DNA from: Methylosinus sp. Sm6
GTDB taxonomy: Bacteria > Pseudomonadota > Alphaproteobacteria > Rhizobiales > Beijerinckiaceae
DNA length: 64,000 bases
Reading direction: 5' to 3'
Assembly: GCF_019802345.1 (NCBI RefSeq)
Contig: NZ_JAINDZ010000001.1
Span: 1-64,000 of the forward strand
The position numbers and the translations under genes were made by a program. Under the pieces are notes generated by a model, which did no database searches, had not been told where the DNA came from, and saw only the letters and a program-made list of their open reading frames with translations. This document shows positions 53,177-61,562 of the stretch, piece by piece. Position 1 is the first letter of the stretch; the number at the start of each line of letters is the position of its first letter.

Positions 53177-53293
53177 ATGCGTATTCTCATCGGCACATGC
53201 TCCCCGGCGTTTTCGCTGGCGCATGCGTTGCGTTTCATCGAGGACACAATCCTCGTCGAAGTGGAAGCCATCGCCGTGCGGGGGACCGCGTGA
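53177..53293 (+). CDS. Short open frame (38 aa) coupled to the MFS gene
   Basis: ATG at 53177 to TGA at 53291-53293. The stop overlaps the GTG start of the MFS gene (GTGA). The sequence is MRILIGTCSPAFSLAHALRF, then IEDTILVEVEAIAVRGTA. It may be a leader peptide or the remnant of a larger gene. It has no family match that I recognise. Confidence 0.4.
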   Translation: MRILIGTCSPAFSLAHALRFIEDTILVEVEAIAVRGTA

Positions 53294-54468
53294 CCGCCGC
53301 GCCCGAACCACGAGAGACGCCGCCATCCGCCGGCGTGGTCGTCCTCTTGGCAATCACGGCCGGTGGAGCGATCGCCAACAATTACGCGATCCAACCGAGC
53401 CTCAGTGCGATCGCGCAGGATATCGGCGCCACGCCGAGCGCGATCAGCCGGACGGTTTCTGGCGTCATGCTCGGATATCTCGCGGGGCTGGCGCTGCTCG
53501 TGCCGTTGGCCGATCATGTGAACCCGCGCCGTTTGATCCCCATTCAACTCCTTGCGCTGGCGGCGGCGCTGATTGCCGCCTCGGCAGCGCCGAGCGCAGG
53601 CATTCTCCTGATCTCTCTCGTTCTCGTCGGAGCGATGACCACGGTCGCGGCGCAGACAAGCGCGATTGTCGGCAACCTCGCAGCGCCTGCGCACCGGGGC
53701 AAGCAGATGGGCCTCATCTCCGCGGGCGTCTCGGCGGGAATTCTCCTGTCGCGCTTCGTCGGCGGTCTGCTATCGACGTGGATCGGATGGCGCGCAATGC
53801 TGCTTTGCTTCGCCGGCGCCTGCTGCATCGCCGCATTGGCGACGGCTCTGAGGCTGCCAGATCGCCGGCCGCAGGCCACAGAGGGGTATTTCTTCACACT
53901 GCGTTCGGCGCCGCGGCTGCTGGTCCTTTTCCCACAACTGCGTCTGTCGGCGGCGGCAGGCATGCTCTGGTTCTTCGCCTTCAGCGCCATCTGGGTCGGG
54001 CTCGCGATCTCGCTGGCGCTACCGCCATGGTCGCTGAGCGCCGATGCGATCGGTTTCTACAGTCTTGCCGGGTTGCTCGGTCTCTTCGTCACGCCCATGG
54101 CCGGACGCTGTGCGGACCGGTACGGCGCGCGACGGGTCAAGCTTGTCGGCCTTACGGCTGCGGCCGCCTCGTCCCTCGTGCTTCTATCGACGCTCGGTCA
54201 GCCCCTGGTCTGCGCACCGGCCCTTGCGGTCTTCGACGCCGGTTGTTTTGCCGCGCAGGTCGCGAACCAGGCCGCCGTCGTCCGGCTCGATCCCGCCCGC
54301 TCCGGCGTGCTGAACTCGGCCTATTTAGTGCTCTATTACGTTGCCGGAGCGATCGGCACGGCCGTGGCCGGACCGCTTGTAGCGGCGGGCGGATGGACCC
54401 TTCTCGCCAGCGCCGCCGTCGCAGCCATCGTTGGCGCGATCGTGGCTTCTTGCTTTCATTTCGAATAA
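53290..54468 (+). CDS. MFS transporter (YnfM-like)
   Basis: A 392-residue 12-TM exporter. Segments include GVVVLLAITAGGAIANNYAI, GVMLGYLAGLALLVPLADHV, MGLISAGVSAGILLSRFVGG (motif-like) and AVAAIVGAIVASCF at the end. It follows the TrmB regulator divergently and is likely controlled by it. GTG at 53290 is chosen because the upstream short frame ends in GTGA there and the family begins about 12 residues before TM1. The substrate is unknown. Confidence 0.87.
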   Translation: MTAAPEPRETPPSAGVVVLLAITAGGAIANNYAIQPSLSAIAQDIGATPSAISRTVSGVMLGYLAGLALLVPLADHVNPRRLIPIQLLALAAALIAASAAPSAGILLISLVLVGAMTTVAAQTSAIVGNLAAPAHRGKQMGLISAGVSAGILLSRFVGGLLSTWIGWRAMLLCFAGACCIAALATALRLPDRRPQATEGYFFTLRSAPRLLVLFPQLRLSAAAGMLWFFAFSAIWVGLAISLALPPWSLSADAIGFYSLAGLLGLFVTPMAGRCADRYGARRVKLVGLTAAAASSLVLLSTLGQPLVCAPALAVFDAGCFAAQVANQAAVVRLDPARSGVLNSAYLVLYYVAGAIGTAVAGPLVAAGGWTLLASAAVAAIVGAIVASCFHFE

Positions 54469-54489
54469 GAGACGCCGAGGAGCCGAAAT

Positions 54490-54855
54490 ATGCGTCAACA
54501 GGGTGAACTCGCTACGAAATTCTCTGCTTTGTCCGAACATTGGCGGCCGAAGATCATCGCCAGCCTCAACGGCCAGGAGGTCAAGATCGTGAAAGTTCTG
54601 GGGGTATTTCCTTGGCACATACATGATGACTGTGAGGAAATGTTCGTTGTGTGGAAGGGCCGCTTTCGCGTCGAGTTTCGGGACCGGATTGTTGATATGG
54701 GACCGGGAGAATACATAGTTGTTCCGCGTGGCGTGGAGCATCGAACAGCGGCAGATGAGGAAGCGGAGATCATTATCTTCGAGCCTGCGGAAACCCGCAA
54801 CACTGGCAATGTCGTCGACGAGACTTTCACCGCTCCTCAGGGCGCAACGATTTGA
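54490..54855 (+). CDS. Cupin-domain protein
   Basis: A 121-residue cupin beta-barrel. The metal-binding motif is FPWHIHDDCEEMFVVWKGRF (His, His, Glu) and the second motif is MGPGEYIVVPRGVEHRTAAD (with His). Such proteins are dioxygenases, isomerases or sensors. It begins 22 bp after the MFS stop in the same direction, so it is probably in the operon. Confidence 0.85.
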   Translation: MRQQGELATKFSALSEHWRPKIIASLNGQEVKIVKVLGVFPWHIHDDCEEMFVVWKGRFRVEFRDRIVDMGPGEYIVVPRGVEHRTAADEEAEIIIFEPAETRNTGNVVDETFTAPQGATI

Positions 54856-54956
54856 CGTCGCGAGCGCCGGCGTGGCGAGAAGAAGCGAGAGCGATGGGGC
54901 TGGTTTCGGCGTTCGCGGGCGAGCGTTGTAAGAGGTCGGCTGGCGGTTGCAGCGCG

Positions 54957-55490
54957 TCAGGCCATCAGAGACGACAACACGAAATCCGCGCGCGCCGCGA
55001 CCGTCGTCTTTGGCAGCGACAGCGCTTCATATCCCAAGGCGGGATATGTCCTCGCGAGGCGCTCATGCTCCGCGACTGCGGTGTCGAAGCCGTGCTTGCG
55101 GTCCGCATCTGTCGCATAAATTTCCGGCCAGGGCGGCGCCAGGAACATCCGGGGATGATAGCGGCGCGCCATGCAGAGCGGGCGTGAGATGGGCTCGCCG
55201 GTCAGAGCCTCCAGCGCCGACGCGGCGTCGACAAGGCCGCGATCGAAGAACGCCCAACCGTCTTGCGCCGCAGCCGCGGCATGATCGGACAGCGCCATCT
55301 CGATCGCGCGACGCAGAAACGCCCCGAGATCCACCCATGGCAGAGCCGTCCCGCCCCGCGCCGTCTCTTCGGCTATGATGCGGCGGCCGGGCTCCTCGAC
55401 GACCGCATGGCCGCGAGCCTTCAGCTCTGCGAGCAAGGTGGATTTTCCGCCGCCCGAACAGCCGGAAATCACGACAAGTCCATTGTTCAA
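54957..55490 (-). CDS. AAA-family ATPase/kinase-like protein
   Basis: A 177-residue P-loop protein. Walker A is GLVVISGCSGGGKSTLLAEL. Further motifs are VVEEPGRRIIAEETARGGTA and GWAFFDRGLVDAASALEALT (Asp/Arg of Walker B-like type). It resembles predicted NTPase/kinases of the AAA_28-type. The substrate is unknown. A REP-like palindrome lies just upstream of its start. Confidence 0.8.
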   Translation of the reverse strand: MNNGLVVISGCSGGGKSTLLAELKARGHAVVEEPGRRIIAEETARGGTALPWVDLGAFLRRAIEMALSDHAAAAAQDGWAFFDRGLVDAASALEALTGEPISRPLCMARRYHPRMFLAPPWPEIYATDADRKHGFDTAVAEHERLARTYPALGYEALSLPKTTVAARADFVLSSLMA

Positions 55491-55516
55491 GACGTTTCAT
55501 CCTTTCTTCAAAGGGC

Positions 55517-55589
55517 GATCGGATGAAGGACAAAATTCCCGATTCCTCGTCCTGAGGAGCCGCCGTAGGCGGCGTCTCGAAGGACGGCC
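55517..55589. repeat. REP-like palindrome, copy 1
   Basis: The core GGAGCCGCC, TAGGCGGCGTCTCGAAGGAC forms a stem-loop. It shares about 70 bp with an inverted copy at 62301-62370, including GGACAAAATTCCCGA. A shorter inverted partner follows at 55621-55660. Confidence 0.65.
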
Positions 55590-55620
55590 GCAGCGCGAAA
55601 TCGAGGGGTTTCCCCATTGC

Positions 55621-55660
55621 CGTCCTTCGAGACGCCCGCTTCGCGGGCTCAGGACGAGGG
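55621..55660. repeat. REP-like palindrome, copy 2 (inverted)
   Basis: CGTCCTTCGAGACGCCCGCT, then TCGCGGGCTCAGGACGAGGG. Reverse orientation to copy 1, 31 bp away, giving a paired arrangement as in bacterial BIMEs. It overlaps the end of the AhpD-like gene by 12 bp. Confidence 0.6.
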
Positions 55661-56077
55661 CTCCAGGCTATTATTCCTTCGTCTGTCTCGCTCCGAGAAG
55701 ACCTCCTCGGCTGCGAACAGACCGTTGAGCGCCGCCGGAAAGCCCGCATAGACGGCCATCTGCATGATGACTTCGGTGATCTCCTCGCGGGACAGACCGA
55801 CGTTCAAGCCGGCTCCGATATGGACCTTCAGTTGCGGGGCGGCGTTGCCGAGCGCCGTCAGCGCCGCGATGGTGGCGATTTCCCGCGCTTTGAGATCGAG
55901 GCCGGGGCGGCTGTAGATGTCGCCGAAGGGAAATTCGAGCAGATAGGTCGCGAAGTCGGGAGCAATGTCGGCGAGCGCGGCGATCACCTTCGCGCCGGCC
56001 TCGCCGTCGATGTCAGCGAGCGCGCGCTTTCCGCGCTCCAGCCGGCTTTCGCCGCCGTTCGGGTGCTGTTGCGTCAT
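55649..56077 (-). CDS. Carboxymuconolactone decarboxylase family protein
   Basis: A 142-residue helical protein starting MTQQHPNGGESRLERGKRAL. The family core reads IYSRPGLDLKAREIATIAAL, then TALGNAAPQLKVHIGAGLNV and GLSREEITEVIMQMAVYAG, matching gamma-CMD-like proteins (no CxxC, so not peroxidase-like). It overlaps the upstream MerR gene by 65 bp, suggesting coupled expression. Its 3' end merges with a REP palindrome. Confidence 0.85.
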   Translation of the reverse strand: MTQQHPNGGESRLERGKRALADIDGEAGAKVIAALADIAPDFATYLLEFPFGDIYSRPGLDLKAREIATIAALTALGNAAPQLKVHIGAGLNVGLSREEITEVIMQMAVYAGFPAALNGLFAAEEVFSERDRRRNNSLEPSS

Positions 56078-56441
56078 CCTTTGGCATCCTCTGTCGCTCG
56101 CCGGCATATCCGGCGATTTTCGTGTCGAGGACGAGAAGACAGGCTTGGAGGTCGGCTACACGCGCGCGAACGCGCTCACGATGCCGTTCCAGCAGCTCAC
56201 GGCGTTCGACTTCCGTGCCGACGCCGCGCTCCCGCAGGGCCGCATAGCGCAGCATGTCCCGGATCGGCATTCCCGTCGTCTTCAGGCGATCGAGAAATTC
56301 GATCCAGATCAGGATCGATGCGTCATAGTCCCTTTGGCCCGATCGATCCCGGTCGGCGAAGGGAAGCAGCCCGATCCGCTCGTAATAGCGGATCGTATGG
56401 GCGGAGAGTCCCGAGCGCTCGGCCAGCTCGCCGATCTTCAT
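56013..56441 (-). CDS. MerR-family regulator
   Basis: A 142-residue protein starting MKIGELAERSGLSAHTIRYY. The helix-turn-helix and wing are followed by YERIGLLPFADRDRSGQRDY and a dimerisation coiled coil (LERHRERVRARVADLQACLL). There is no metal-binding Cys pattern, so it probably senses an organic or redox signal. It overlaps the downstream CMD gene by 65 bp. Confidence 0.87.
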   Translation of the reverse strand: MKIGELAERSGLSAHTIRYYERIGLLPFADRDRSGQRDYDASILIWIEFLDRLKTTGMPIRDMLRYAALRERGVGTEVERRELLERHRERVRARVADLQACLLVLDTKIAGYAGERQRMPKDDATAPERRRKPAGARKARAR

Positions 56442-56512
56442 GAGCAACCTGTTTCGTCACGACGCGCGGGAAGCTACGGGTTGGAGCGCGCTCTAAGTCA
56501 AGCGCGCCTCCG

Positions 56513-57550
56513 TCAGCCGATGATCGGCGGATTGCGACGTGCGAAGCCTTCCTGGATTCGATAGGGGAAATGCGGGTAGGGCGGCATGACGGCGCTCGCC
56601 GCGTCGAGCCGGGCGATCTGCTCTCGCGTGAGCGCCCAGCCGATGGCGCCGAGGTTCTGCCGGAGCTGAGCTTCGTCGCGCGCGCCGATGATGACGGATG
56701 CGACCGTCGGACGATGGATCAGCCAGTTGAGCGCGATCTGCGGCACGGCCTTGCCGGTCTCTTCGGCCAGCTCGTCGAGAACGTCGATGACTCGATAGAG
56801 GCGTTCCTCGTCGACCGGCGGTCCGAATTGAGCCGTCTCATGCAACCGGCTTCCTTCGGGCAGGGGCGCGCCACGCCGGATCTTGCCGGTCAGCCGGCCC
56901 CAGCCGAGCGGGCTCCAGACGAGGGCGCCGACACCCTGATCGGCGCCGAGCGGCAGGAGGTCCCATTCATAGTCGCGGCCGACGAGCGAATAATAGACCT
57001 GATGGGCGACATAGCGCGGCCAGCCGTGGGCGTCGGCGATGGCGAGCGACTTCATGATCTGCCAGCCCGCGAAATTCGAGACGCCGACATAGCGGACCTT
57101 GCCGGCGCGAACCAGCGCGTCGAGCGTCGCCAGCACTTCCTCGACCGGCGTCGCGGCATCGAAGGCGTGGAGTTGCAGGAGATCGATATAATCCGTGCCG
57201 AGCCGCGTCAGCGCCGCCTCGACCGAGCGGGTCAGGCGAAGCCGCGACGTGCCGGCGTCGTTTGGCCCGTCGCCCATCGGCAGGCCGGTCTTGGTCGAGA
57301 TCAGCACAGAGTCCCGCCGGCCCTCGATCGCCGCGCCGAGCACCTCTTCGGATGCGCCATTCGAATAGACGTCGGCCGTGTCGAACAAATTGACGCCGGC
57401 CTCGAGGCAGATGTCGACGAGGCGGCGCGCCTCGATGGCGTCGCTCGTGCCCCAATTGCCGAACAGCGGGCCCGTGCCGCCGAAGGTGGCGGCGCCGAAG
57501 CTCAAGACCGGGACCTTCAGTCCCGAGCGGCCGAGAAAGCGCGTTTCCAT
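56513..57550 (-). CDS. Aldo/keto reductase
   Basis: A 345-residue TIM-barrel NADPH-dependent reductase. The catalytic set is complete: Asp and Tyr in NLFDTADVYSNGASEEVLGA, Lys in VLISTKTGLPM, His in IDLLQLHAFDAATP. VRYVGVSNFAGWQIMKSLAI and the cofactor loop VASVIIGARDEAQLRQNLGA follow. It reduces aldehydes or ketones. Its start is 31 bp downstream of an MFS gene in the same orientation, so these are likely co-transcribed. Confidence 0.9.
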   Translation of the reverse strand: METRFLGRSGLKVPVLSFGAATFGGTGPLFGNWGTSDAIEARRLVDICLEAGVNLFDTADVYSNGASEEVLGAAIEGRRDSVLISTKTGLPMGDGPNDAGTSRLRLTRSVEAALTRLGTDYIDLLQLHAFDAATPVEEVLATLDALVRAGKVRYVGVSNFAGWQIMKSLAIADAHGWPRYVAHQVYYSLVGRDYEWDLLPLGADQGVGALVWSPLGWGRLTGKIRRGAPLPEGSRLHETAQFGPPVDEERLYRVIDVLDELAEETGKAVPQIALNWLIHRPTVASVIIGARDEAQLRQNLGAIGWALTREQIARLDAASAVMPPYPHFPYRIQEGFARRNPPIIG

Positions 57551-57581
57551 GGGATGTCCTTTCGTGGAGTGGGTGGTGGCT

Positions 57582-58748
57582 TCAGCAGGCGACGCGCTTC
57601 ACGGCGCGGTCCTCGTTGACCGCGAGCCCGGCGACGACAATCGCCGCGAGCGGGAAGAGCGCGGCCGACAGCGGCACGGCCGCGAGGCCCGGGCCGTGAT
57701 CGATGACGAGGCCGCCCGCCCAGGCGCCGATGGCGTTGCCGAGGTTGAAGGCGGCGATGTTGAACGAGGAGGCGAGGCTCTGGCCGGCGCCTTCCGTCTG
57801 CGACAGCACCAACATCTGCAACGGCGCGACGGTCGCGAACGCCGCAGCGCCGAGGAGGCCGACGAGCACAACGGCGGTGATGGGTGAATGCAGGCCGGGC
57901 GTCATCAGGACCAGCACGAGGGCAAGCGCGATGAGCGTCGCAAAGACAGTCGGAACGAGTCGGCGGTCCGCCAGCCTGCCGCCGAGGAGATTGCCGGCCA
58001 CGAGCCCGCCGCCGAAAACGAGGAGGATCGGCGACACGGCGGCTTCCGGGAAGCCGCTGATCCGCGTCAGCATCGGCGCGATATAGGTGAACACGGCGAA
58101 GACGCCGGCATAGCCGAGAACCGTCGTCGCAAGGCCGAGAAGCACGGGCAAACGTAAAATGGCGTCGAGATCGGCTCGCCAGTCGCCGGCATCGGCAGGC
58201 TGGTCGTCTTTGGGCACGAGGACGGCGATGATCGCCAGGGCGATCAGCCCGACCGACGCCACCGCCCAGAAGGTGGCGCGCCACCCCAGATGCTGGCCGA
58301 TGAGCGTGCCGAGCGGCACGCCGAGGACGGTGGCGACCGTCAGTCCGGTGAACATCACCGCAATGGCGGACGCCTTGCGATCCGGCGGCACGAGGCCGGT
58401 CGCCACCACCGATCCGACGCCGAAGAACGTGCCATGCGCGAAGGCGGTCAGGACGCGCGCCGCCATGAGGAGCGCATAGCTCGGGGCGATCGCGCAGGCG
58501 GCGTTCCCGGCCACGAAGATTGCCATGAGGACGATGAGCACGCTCTTGCGCGGCCAGCGCGCCGTCAGAACGGTCAAGGTCGGGGCGCCGACGACCACTC
58601 CGAGCGCGTAGCCGGAGATCAGCAGGCCGGCCGCCGCGATCGTCACGCCGAAATCGGCGCCGACCTCCAACAGAAGTCCCATGATGACGAATTCGGTGAC
58701 GCCGATGCCGAAGGCTCCGGCCGTCAGTGCATAAAGCGCCAATGGCAT
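57582..58748 (-). CDS. MFS efflux transporter (AraJ/YdhP-like)
   Basis: A 388-residue 12-TM transporter. TM1 is LYALTAGAFGIGVTEFVIMG, and motif A and C regions appear as GAPTLTVLTARWPRKSVLIV and VMFTGLTVATVLGVPLGTLI. It is similar to DHA1 arabinose/drug exporters. It is divergent from a LysR gene 100 bp away and upstream of an aldo/keto reductase in the same direction. Confidence 0.9.
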   Translation of the reverse strand: MPLALYALTAGAFGIGVTEFVIMGLLLEVGADFGVTIAAAGLLISGYALGVVVGAPTLTVLTARWPRKSVLIVLMAIFVAGNAACAIAPSYALLMAARVLTAFAHGTFFGVGSVVATGLVPPDRKASAIAVMFTGLTVATVLGVPLGTLIGQHLGWRATFWAVASVGLIALAIIAVLVPKDDQPADAGDWRADLDAILRLPVLLGLATTVLGYAGVFAVFTYIAPMLTRISGFPEAAVSPILLVFGGGLVAGNLLGGRLADRRLVPTVFATLIALALVLVLMTPGLHSPITAVVLVGLLGAAAFATVAPLQMLVLSQTEGAGQSLASSFNIAAFNLGNAIGAWAGGLVIDHGPGLAAVPLSAALFPLAAIVVAGLAVNEDRAVKRVAC

Positions 58749-58848
58749 GATCTATCCCGCGAAAAGTGAGTGTCGGGACAACAGATAGATGTTCGGCTTC
58801 AGGTGATATAGAATGCCGATTGGAACATCATTTGTGAATTGAGCGACA

Positions 58849-59754
58849 ATGGCGCGAACCGAGATCAATCGTTCCGGGGAGATGGAGGTTTTCGCCCTCG
58901 TGGTCGAGCAAGGAGGCTTCTCGGCCGCCGCCCGCGTCCGCCGCATGACCCCCTCGGCAGTCAGCAAGCTTGTCGCGCGGCTCGAGGCGCGGCTCGGCGC
59001 GCGCCTCGTCAACCGCTCCACGCGCGCCTTCCGGCTCACGCCGGAGGGCTGCGCCTTCTATGAACGGGCGACCCGCATTCTGGCGGATATCGAGGACGCC
59101 GAGCGCAATGCCGGCGCTGGCGAGCAGCCGGTCGGCCGCATCCGGCTCAACACCAGCGCGTCCTACGCCACCCATATCCTCGCGCCGATTCTACCGGAGT
59201 TCCTGGAGCGCTGCCCCGGCGTCACGCTCGATCTCGTGCAGACCGATCAAGTCGTCGATCTTCTGGCCGAACGCACCGATGTGGCGGTGCGCGCCGGCCC
59301 GTTGAAGAGCTCGAGCCTCGTCGCCCGCAAGCTCGGCGACAGCGCGATGGCGATCGTCGCCGCGCCGTCCTATCTCGCCCGCTTCGGCGAGCCGAAGACC
59401 ATCGAGGATCTCGACAGCCACAACCGCCTCGGCTTCGGCTATGTCCGCGCCGTCGACGGCTGGCCGTTGAAAAAGGGTGGCGAAACGGTCGTCGTTCCCG
59501 TCGTCGGCCGGGTGCAGGCCAGCGACGGCGAAGCTCTGCGTCGTCTGGCGCTCGGCGGCGCCGGGCTCGCCCGTCTCGCCGGCTTCACCGTGCGCGAGGA
59601 TGTCGCCGCCGGCCGTCTCGCGCCCGTGCTCGCCCACCTCGATCCCGGCGATCGCGAAGCCTTTCACGCCATCCATATCGGCCAGGGCGGACCTTTGCCC
59701 TCGCGCATCCGCGCGCTGCTCGATTTCCTGGCGGAGCGCGGAAAGGTGTCTTGA
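58849..59754 (+). CDS. LysR-family regulator
   Basis: A 301-residue protein. The winged helix reads MEVFALVVEQGGFSAAARVR, then RMTPSAVSKLVARLEARLGA. The effector domain includes GRIRLNTSASYATHILAPIL and LALGGAGLARLAGFTVRED. It is divergent from the MFS gene and probably its regulator. It ends 7 bp before the convergent MmyB-type regulator. Confidence 0.87.
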   Translation: MARTEINRSGEMEVFALVVEQGGFSAAARVRRMTPSAVSKLVARLEARLGARLVNRSTRAFRLTPEGCAFYERATRILADIEDAERNAGAGEQPVGRIRLNTSASYATHILAPILPEFLERCPGVTLDLVQTDQVVDLLAERTDVAVRAGPLKSSSLVARKLGDSAMAIVAAPSYLARFGEPKTIEDLDSHNRLGFGYVRAVDGWPLKKGGETVVVPVVGRVQASDGEALRRLALGGAGLARLAGFTVREDVAAGRLAPVLAHLDPGDREAFHAIHIGQGGPLPSRIRALLDFLAERGKVS

Positions 59755-59760
59755 GATCGA

Positions 59761-60603
59761 TCAGGCGCAAGCCTCGATCAGGCGCGCGAGCTTCGCCGCA
59801 GTCTGCTCGTCCGCGAGCGGCGTATAGACCACGAGCGTCATGTCCGGCGGATCGACGACGGCGAGGCGCGTGTATTCGAACGCCATGCGCTCGGCCTTCG
59901 GATGGTCGATGCGCTTCACGCCGCCGAGTGGCCGTCGGACGTCGTGCTTCGGCCACCAGGCCCGGAACTCGGCGCTCTTTGCGCTGAGGACCTCGATCAG
60001 ACGTTCGAAATCCGGGTCCGCGGCATAGCGCACGCTGTCGGCCCGGAACATGGCGAGCGATGCCGGCGCCAGCACATCCCAATCCGCCACCTTGCGGCGA
60101 TGCTCCTCGTCGGCGAAGATCATATGCATGATGTTGCGCGCGTCGCCCTCTAGCCGCCCATAGTCTCCGAAGACGGCGACGGCGGCCCGGTTCCAGGCGA
60201 GAATGTCCCAGCGGCGGCCGAGCACATAGGCGGGCTGGCCGGCCATGCTGTCGAGCATGCGCAAGATCGGCTCGGGAACGACTTCCGGCCCCGAGCGGCG
60301 GACCTCGGGCGCCGGTCGATTGCTCGAGAGAAAGAGGTGCCGGCGCTCCGCCGGATCGAGCCTCAGCGCCGTGGCGATCGTCGACAGCACTTCGGCCGAG
60401 GGGCGGACGTCGCGTCCCTGCTCGAGCCATGTATACCAGGTGGAGCCGACGCCCGCGAGCAGCGCGACCTCCTCGCGGCGAAGGCCCGGCGTGCGCCGCC
60501 TAAATCCCGGCGGCAGGCCGACATCCTCCGGCGACAGCCGCTCGCGCCGGCTGCGCAAAAAAGCCGCGAGCTCGCGGCGGCGGGTGTCGAGGCGCTCATC
60601 CAT
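59761..60603 (-). CDS. XRE/MmyB-type regulator
   Basis: A 280-residue protein. The N-terminal helix-turn-helix reads RRRTPGLRREEVALLAGVGS, then TWYTWLEQGRDVRPSAEVLS. The C-terminal MmyB-like ligand domain contains AYVLGRRWDILAWNRAAVAV and DVRRPLGGVKRIDHPKAERM. Such proteins sense fatty acids or other small molecules and regulate oxidoreductases. It is divergent from the two SDR genes and most likely controls them. Start at 60603. Confidence 0.88.
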   Translation of the reverse strand: MDERLDTRRRELAAFLRSRRERLSPEDVGLPPGFRRRTPGLRREEVALLAGVGSTWYTWLEQGRDVRPSAEVLSTIATALRLDPAERRHLFLSSNRPAPEVRRSGPEVVPEPILRMLDSMAGQPAYVLGRRWDILAWNRAAVAVFGDYGRLEGDARNIMHMIFADEEHRRKVADWDVLAPASLAMFRADSVRYAADPDFERLIEVLSAKSAEFRAWWPKHDVRRPLGGVKRIDHPKAERMAFEYTRLAVVDPPDMTLVVYTPLADEQTAAKLARLIEACA

Positions 60604-60713
60604 GACGCTCGGCATAGTGTTGCCAATACCAGAATAACGCCAGTCCTGTTTGCCTGTCTCTGATCCTGCGAGGCTCGCCTTCGACAGCGAGAGCAGCCGA
60701 AGGACGCGCAAGC

Positions 60714-61550
60714 ATGGATGTGAGAGAAACGACCGTTCTGATCACCGGATCGACCGACGGCGTCGGTCGGCGCGTGGCCGAGCGCCTGGGGGCCGCAGGC
60801 GCCGAGGTGCTGATCCACGGCCGCGATGCGGCGCGCGCCGCGAGCCTCGAGACCGCGATCGAGGCGGCCGGCGGAAAAGCCGCCGTCTATCTCGCCGACT
60901 TCGCCTCGCTGCTGGAGGTGCGCGCGCTGGCCGATGCGGTGCGGCGCGATCGCCGGCGCATCGACATTCTGATCAACAACGCCGGCATCGGCGCCGGTCG
61001 CTCCGATATGCGCGAGACCAGCCGCGACGGCCATGAGCTGCGGTTCGCCGTCAATTATCTCGCTGGATTTTGTCTGACCCGTCTTCTGCTGCCGCTCATC
61101 CTCGAGGCGAAGGGCCGGATCGTCAATGTCTCGTCCATCGGACAGCAGGCGATCGATTTTGCCGATGTGATGCTGACGCGCGGCTATAGCGGCCGCCGAG
61201 CCTATCGCCAGAGCAAGCTGGCGCAGATCCTGTTCACCTTCGATCTCGCCGAGGAGCTCTCCGGCGGCGGCGTCACCGTCAATGCGCTGCATCCCGCCAC
61301 CTATATGGACACCGCTCTGGTGCGCGGCGACGGGATTGCGCCAGTCGGCAGCGTGGAAGAGGGGGCGGGCGCCATTCTGAGACTCGCGACGGCGCCGGAG
61401 CTCGCCGGCCGGACCGGGCTCTACTTCGACGGCCTCCGGCTCGCGCGCGCCGAGCCCCAAGCCTATGACGCCGACGCCCGCGCGCGCCTCGCGGCGCTCA
61501 GCCGCGAGCTCGTCGGCCTCGGTCCCGCCACTCCCCGACAGCGATCCTGA
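60714..61550 (+). CDS. Short-chain dehydrogenase/reductase
   Basis: A 278-residue SDR. The nucleotide loop is VLITGSTDGVGRRVAERLGA, NNAG is in ILINNAGIGAG, catalytic Ser in RIVNVSSIGQQ and YxxxK in RAYRQSKLAQILF. It reduces an unknown carbonyl substrate with NAD(P)H. It is divergent from the MmyB-type regulator and followed 12 bp later by a second SDR. Confidence 0.9.
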   Translation: MDVRETTVLITGSTDGVGRRVAERLGAAGAEVLIHGRDAARAASLETAIEAAGGKAAVYLADFASLLEVRALADAVRRDRRRIDILINNAGIGAGRSDMRETSRDGHELRFAVNYLAGFCLTRLLLPLILEAKGRIVNVSSIGQQAIDFADVMLTRGYSGRRAYRQSKLAQILFTFDLAEELSGGGVTVNALHPATYMDTALVRGDGIAPVGSVEEGAGAILRLATAPELAGRTGLYFDGLRLARAEPQAYDADARARLAALSRELVGLGPATPRQRS

Positions 61551-61562
61551 AAGGACCCGATC

